In this document: positions 60,777 to 64,000 of the stretch, piece after piece
How positions within the stretch are numbered: position 1 is the stretch's first letter
How the letters are laid out: every line of letters begins with the position of its first letter
NCBI GenBank assembly: GCA_963668435.2
Contig: CAXXSC010000008.1
Span: 1,611,482-1,675,481, forward strand
Reading direction: 5' to 3'
DNA length: 64,000 bases
DNA from: G963668435 sp963668435
Lineage (GTDB): Bacteria > Latescibacterota > Latescibacteria > Latescibacterales > Latescibacteraceae
The notes under the pieces: generated by a model
Told to the model about the DNA's origin: nothing
Database searches by the model: none
What the model saw: only the letters and a program-made list of their open reading frames with translations
Program-made: the position numbers and the translations under genes

Positions 60777-62454
60777 TATCCTGAAATCCATCATTGATGG
60801 CTTTAACAGTATCGTGGAAAAAGTGAGTTCATTCAGCCTTTACGACGCTGGCCGTAACCTCTTCCAGACATTAATCGACGGCCTGAAATCCATGATCGCC
60901 CCGCTTGTCGGCGCGGTAAAGTCCGGCCTCCAGAAAGTCCGCGACCTGCTCCCGTTCTCGAATGCAAAAACCGGCCCGCTTTCGACGCTCACACTCTCCG
61001 GCTCCCGTCTGATGAGCACGGTGGCCGAGGGTGTCACCGATGCCGCTCCCGGCCTCCGCAAGGCCGTTGGCGTTGCGCTCACCGGCGTTATGCCGCTGGT
61101 GTCCGGTGTCAGCGCCGATGTTGCCATGCCGGAGCCGTACACACCGGAATCGGCAGCGGTCGAGCTCGCAGCGCCTATTATCGATCAGGCGATCCCGGAG
61201 TTTCCCGCGGCAGAAATGTTGACCGCGCCACCGGCTGAGATCACCCCGGCAACAGCTCTTGAGCTGGCCGCGCCCGAGGTTATCCAGGACATTCCCACGG
61301 TGCCCGAAATCCCGGCCATGAACGTGGGCGGCGCTGTGGTCACTGTTGACGCTCCCATCATAGACCAGGCGATCCCGGATGTCATGAACACACCGCTTGT
61401 CGAGGTGCCGTCTCCGGTGCTCGATGCAGCGGCAACAATAACCGCTCCCGCGGCGCGTGTCGAGGCGGCTGTCCCTGAGTTACTCGCTCCCGCTCCTCTT
61501 GAGGCGGCCGCCCCCACGCTTTCAGTCGCGGAACCGTCACCGGTGGAACTCGCAGCGCCTCAAGTCAATCAGGTGATGCCCGATGTTCCGGACGTTCCCG
61601 GCATCGAGGTGGCCGGGGCTAATGTTGCTGTCGGCGCGCCTCTGATCGACCAGGCCACGCCGGTTATTGCAGCGGCTGAGGCAATGACCATGCCCGCGCC
61701 TGGCATCGAGGCGGTCACACCGGAAATCACAGGACCATCACCGCTGGAGTTCGCAGCACCTCAAATCAACCAGAGGATGCCGAATGTTCCGGACGTTCCC
61801 GGCATCGAGGTTGCCGGGGCTGATGTTGCTGTCAGCGCACCAATGATTGACCAGGCCGCGCCGGTTATTGCAGCAGCTGAGGCCATGACAGCACCGGCAC
61901 CGGAAATCACGCCTGCTGCAACGGTGGCCATGCCGACACCGTCCATCGAGGCGGCCACTCCTGAGATTGCAGGACCGTCGCCGATGGAACTCGCAGCGCC
62001 TCAAGTCAATCAGGGGATGCCCGATGTTCCGGAAGTTCCAGGCATCGAGGTCGCCGGAATCGATGTGTCAGTCGGCGCGCCGGTGATCGACCAGGCAACG
62101 CCAGAGATGACGGCAGCCGAATCCATGACCATGCCCGCGCCTGCCATCGAGACGGCCGCACCGGACATTACAGGACCTTCACCCGTCGAGATCAGCGCCC
62201 CGGAAGTTTTTGGCGCGGAACCATCAGGCGGCGGTGATGTCAACACGCCGCGTATCCCCGATCCGATCAGTACCGAGACGATCCGGGAGATTACTGTCCG
62301 GGAAACACACACGGAAAAAGTCAGTGACGGCGGCGGATCGAGGCGCTACACGATCCAGATTCAAAATATAACACTCCCGAAAGTCACCGATGCCCGCTCC
62401 TTTATGGAAGAGCTGGCCAACTTCATCGACGGCCATGATGGAGGCGAGGCATGA
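60739..62454 (+). CDS. Tape measure C-terminal part with Pro/Ala repeats (frameshifted)
   Basis: 571 codons in the frame +1 to the preceding gene, overlapping it by 38 bp; the ATG at 60739 lacks a good ribosome site. The first 100 residues (FQTLIDGLKSMIAPLVGAVK) are TMP-like. Then come roughly 350 residues of Pro/Ala repeats (below) and a C-terminal domain (REITVRETHTEKVSDGGGSR). A single +1 shift near 60757 would give a roughly 1,240-residue TMP, so this is either a programmed or mutational frameshift, or an assembly error. Confidence 0.7.
   Translation: MSRKLCSLGGITDILKSIIDGFNSIVEKVSSFSLYDAGRNLFQTLIDGLKSMIAPLVGAVKSGLQKVRDLLPFSNAKTGPLSTLTLSGSRLMSTVAEGVTDAAPGLRKAVGVALTGVMPLVSGVSADVAMPEPYTPESAAVELAAPIIDQAIPEFPAAEMLTAPPAEITPATALELAAPEVIQDIPTVPEIPAMNVGGAVVTVDAPIIDQAIPDVMNTPLVEVPSPVLDAAATITAPAARVEAAVPELLAPAPLEAAAPTLSVAEPSPVELAAPQVNQVMPDVPDVPGIEVAGANVAVGAPLIDQATPVIAAAEAMTMPAPGIEAVTPEITGPSPLEFAAPQINQRMPNVPDVPGIEVAGADVAVSAPMIDQAAPVIAAAEAMTAPAPEITPAATVAMPTPSIEAATPEIAGPSPMELAAPQVNQGMPDVPEVPGIEVAGIDVSVGAPVIDQATPEMTAAESMTMPAPAIETAAPDITGPSPVEISAPEVFGAEPSGGGDVNTPRIPDPISTETIREITVRETHTEKVSDGGGSRRYTIQIQNITLPKVTDARSFMEELANFIDGHDGGEA
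61534..62181 (+). repeat. Tandem repeats in the tape-measure C-terminal part
   Basis: Units of 201 bp (61534-61734), 240 bp (61735-61974, with a 13-codon insertion) and 201 bp (61975-62175). They encode SPxELAAPQVNQxMPDVPxV, PGIEVAGxxVxVxAPxIDQA and xxMTMPAPxIExxxPxITGP. More divergent copies lie upstream from about 61150. Confidence 0.85.
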
Positions 62455-62999
62455 GCCTGCTTACTTTTGCAGACGGTGTCATCAGACTCGATGACCAGGA
62501 TGTGCCCGGCATTCTGAAATCGCTTTCGGTGCGCGGCCAGGTCAAGTATGACGAGACCAAGATGGACGCTCAGAGCGGCCAGGCCCGTATTCCGGCTGGC
62601 TGGGAGGATGCCGATGTCACCGCGACGGTGGAACTTCTGACCGATGACAATTCGGACTGCTATCAGAAGCTGAAAAGCCTGAACGCCATTTTCAAGAGCG
62701 CGGAATCATCGAGGGAAACGGAGCACGGCCAGACAGTGACCAGGCCGCCGAAAGAATACACGGTGGTCAACCGTCACCTGAACGCCCGCAGTGTCCGCAA
62801 GGTCGTGTTTTCAGCGCTGGCATCGAGCGAGAGCGACCAGGACGATGTTATCCAGGCGGTTCTCACATTCAACGAGTCGAACAACCCGGCAGTGGCCGCC
62901 GAACAGCGCGCCCAGGGAACGGATACCACTACTGTTGATAATTCCAAGCTGGCCGCATCGGTCACCGAGGATGACGAAAAGCTGACAGGACAGATATAA
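62451..62999 (+). CDS. Baseplate-associated protein
   Basis: 182 residues. LLTFADGVIRLDDQDVPGIL, KYDETKMDAQSGQARIPAGW and TVELLTDDNSDCYQKLKSLN are typical of phage baseplate-complex proteins that sit after the tape measure in Mu-like phages. It overlaps the TMP part by 4 bp and the hub gene by 1 bp. Confidence 0.7.
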   Translation: MSLLTFADGVIRLDDQDVPGILKSLSVRGQVKYDETKMDAQSGQARIPAGWEDADVTATVELLTDDNSDCYQKLKSLNAIFKSAESSRETEHGQTVTRPPKEYTVVNRHLNARSVRKVVFSALASSESDQDDVIQAVLTFNESNNPAVAAEQRAQGTDTTTVDNSKLAASVTEDDEKLTGQI

Positions 63000-63742
63000 T
63001 GATTACAGCATCGATGACAATCGGCTCCGCGAGTTACCCGGTCGTGGGCGAGTTCGTGATAAGCAGCATTCGCGGGGTACCGTTGACTTTATTAAATGCG
63101 AAAGTTCCGCTCGGCCCGGCGAAAAAGGGCGATACCGTTGTCCTCAGTTACGGATATGCCAGCCCGGCTCAATGGCGCGGTGAAGTTGTCGAGATCGCTA
63201 AAGGCGGTGACATCATGACGGTAAGCGCCTCGATGCCCGATGAGCTGAAACTGTGCCGGTCGATCATCTGTGAATCATTCATCGATGAAACCGCCGAGGC
63301 GATCATAAAGGCGGCACTTTCCGTGACCGGCCTGCCTGTTGCCAAGATCGACAGCACCGGCGCTCAGATCGCCCGCTATACGGCTGACTCAATATCGGTA
63401 AGGGCGGCAGTTTTTCAGGTTCAGGAAACGCTCAGTCTCGGTCACGGACTCAGCGGTTATGCGCTCTGGCTTGGCGAGGACGGGCTTGTCTGGAGCACCG
63501 ATGACAGGCCGGGGAATACCCCGGAAATCGTCAGTGGCCAGAACCTGGTCGATCACGCCCCAAGCTACAATGATCTTTCGCACGTGACAACGTTCATGCT
63601 GCCCGGTTTCCTCCACTCACAGCGTTTCACGATCAAGGATACGCGCCGGAGCATCAGCGGCACATTCCGCGCGAGCCGGGTGTTTCATGAGCTCAAGGAG
63701 CTCTCTGCCAGGACACACATTTTCTACAGGAGCGGCGAATGA
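62999..63742 (+). CDS. Baseplate hub protein (gpD/gp44-like)
   Basis: 247 residues. The N-terminal beta part (TIGSASYPVVGEFVISSIRG, KKGDTVVLSYGYASPAQWRG) and the FxVQETLSLGHGLSGYALWL pattern fit the phage late-control/tail-hub family. It overlaps the spike gene by 4 bp. Confidence 0.7.
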   Translation: MITASMTIGSASYPVVGEFVISSIRGVPLTLLNAKVPLGPAKKGDTVVLSYGYASPAQWRGEVVEIAKGGDIMTVSASMPDELKLCRSIICESFIDETAEAIIKAALSVTGLPVAKIDSTGAQIARYTADSISVRAAVFQVQETLSLGHGLSGYALWLGEDGLVWSTDDRPGNTPEIVSGQNLVDHAPSYNDLSHVTTFMLPGFLHSQRFTIKDTRRSISGTFRASRVFHELKELSARTHIFYRSGE

Positions 63743-64000
63743 GCAAAAAGAACGATCCCATCTCCCTGTTGCGCCGGGCGGTCGAGCTGGCCATGCCGAA
63801 TCTGAGGCATTATTACCGCATGGTCCGCAAGGGCCGCGTGGTCAAGTCCTATGCCTCTGACGGCAACTATTGGGCCGATGTCCAGCCGCTGAGAAACGAC
63901 GAGAGCGATGACGAAAAGTCGCCGGTGATCCCGATGGTCGAAATCCCCATCATGTGGGCCGGAAACGAGCGCGGCGTTGTCTGTCCGCCGACCGTGGGGA
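63739..64000 (+). CDS. Baseplate spike/assembly protein V, partial
   Basis: The first 87 codons are in view: SKKNDPISLLRRAVELAMPN, LRHYYRMVRKGRVVKSYASD and ADVQPLRND. The N-terminal region resembles the OB-fold entry of phage gpV/gp45 spike proteins. It continues beyond the window. Confidence 0.7.
   Translation, partial: MSKKNDPISLLRRAVELAMPNLRHYYRMVRKGRVVKSYASDGNYWADVQPLRNDESDDEKSPVIPMVEIPIMWAGNERGVVCPPTVG

Larger units (their letters stand above)
31974..64000. mobile_element. Mu-type transposable prophage, BcepMu-like layout, left part
   Basis: The prophage carries a MuA-like transposase, MuB-like ATPase, Mor, gp16, gp27-gp30, gp36 and Mu I protease homologues. Early genes run leftward and late genes rightward from a central switch, as in BcepMu and unlike Mu. 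The left end is placed at TG (31974) inside the patatin gene; the candidate 5-bp target duplicate would be AGATA at 31969-31973. The right end is outside the window, so more than 32 kb belong to the phage. Confidence 0.9.

Overview
The window joins about 32 kb of bacterial chromosome (1 to about 31973) to the left part of a Mu-type transposable prophage (about 31974 to beyond 64000). The host looks like a Gram-negative heterotroph. Evidence: a BamA/Omp85-like outer-membrane barrel, a secreted multi-repeat protein ending in an NYPNPFNPTT sorting-like domain typical of FCB-superphylum and related candidate phyla, a secreted GH29 fucosidase, and spermidine synthesis by the carboxyspermidine route. 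I cannot name a genus.

Host core (1-18781). A leftward operon encodes an NHLP/NHLM peptide exporter: a HlyD-like adaptor, a C39-peptidase ABC protein, and a second ABC protein cut by the window edge. No precursor peptide gene is visible. Next come a chemoreceptor, a 1,160-residue secreted repeat protein, and a leftward polyamine operon: speA, then a carboxynorspermidine-synthase-like dehydrogenase, nspC and speB. Together these predict arginine to agmatine to putrescine to carboxyspermidine to spermidine. A small zinc-ribbon protein and the ssrA (tmRNA) gene follow.

Accessory region (18782-31973). A 2.4-kb cassette lies between two 28-bp copies of the tmRNA 3' end. It carries a secreted protein, a MarR regulator and a PNPOx-like protein, but no integrase. 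After it come a cold-shock gene, a decayed transposase, a CPBP protease, an outer-membrane barrel, a membrane-bound AraC regulator, a methyltransferase behind a Cys-codon leader ORF, a twice-frameshifted fucosidase, another AraC regulator, a truncated DUF362 gene, and an AT-rich patatin-like phospholipase gene resembling CBASS CapV. The prophage interrupts the patatin gene.

Prophage (31974-64000+). The layout is BcepMu-like. The early genes run leftward from a central switch: ner-like, CII-like, wHTH, MuA transposase, MuB ATPase, Gam-like, an NrdD-like mini-protein, gp16 and Mor. A rightward repressor sits at the switch. To its right is a block of accessory genes: membrane proteins, two paralogous MNCP-motif proteins, an ASCH protein and a PP-loop PAPS-reductase-like enzyme. 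From 45114 the late operon runs rightward: lysis, terminase, portal, MuF head protein with a nuclease-toxin-like tail, protease with nested scaffold, decoration, capsid, sheath, tube, frameshifted tail chaperone, tape measure and baseplate. The window ends in the baseplate spike gene, so the right end of the phage is not seen.

The most interesting points are: a lambda-identical slippery heptamer joining the tail chaperone frames; a repressor with both S24 catalytic residues replaced; a MuF-nuclease fusion followed by a 103-nt structured element; six 13-bp iterons and a 25-bp palindrome in front of the late operon; four 10-bp-phased repeats at the phage end; the MNCP paralogue pair; the integrase-less tmRNA cassette; and the nesting of the phage in a defence-like gene next to a truncated DUF362 gene.
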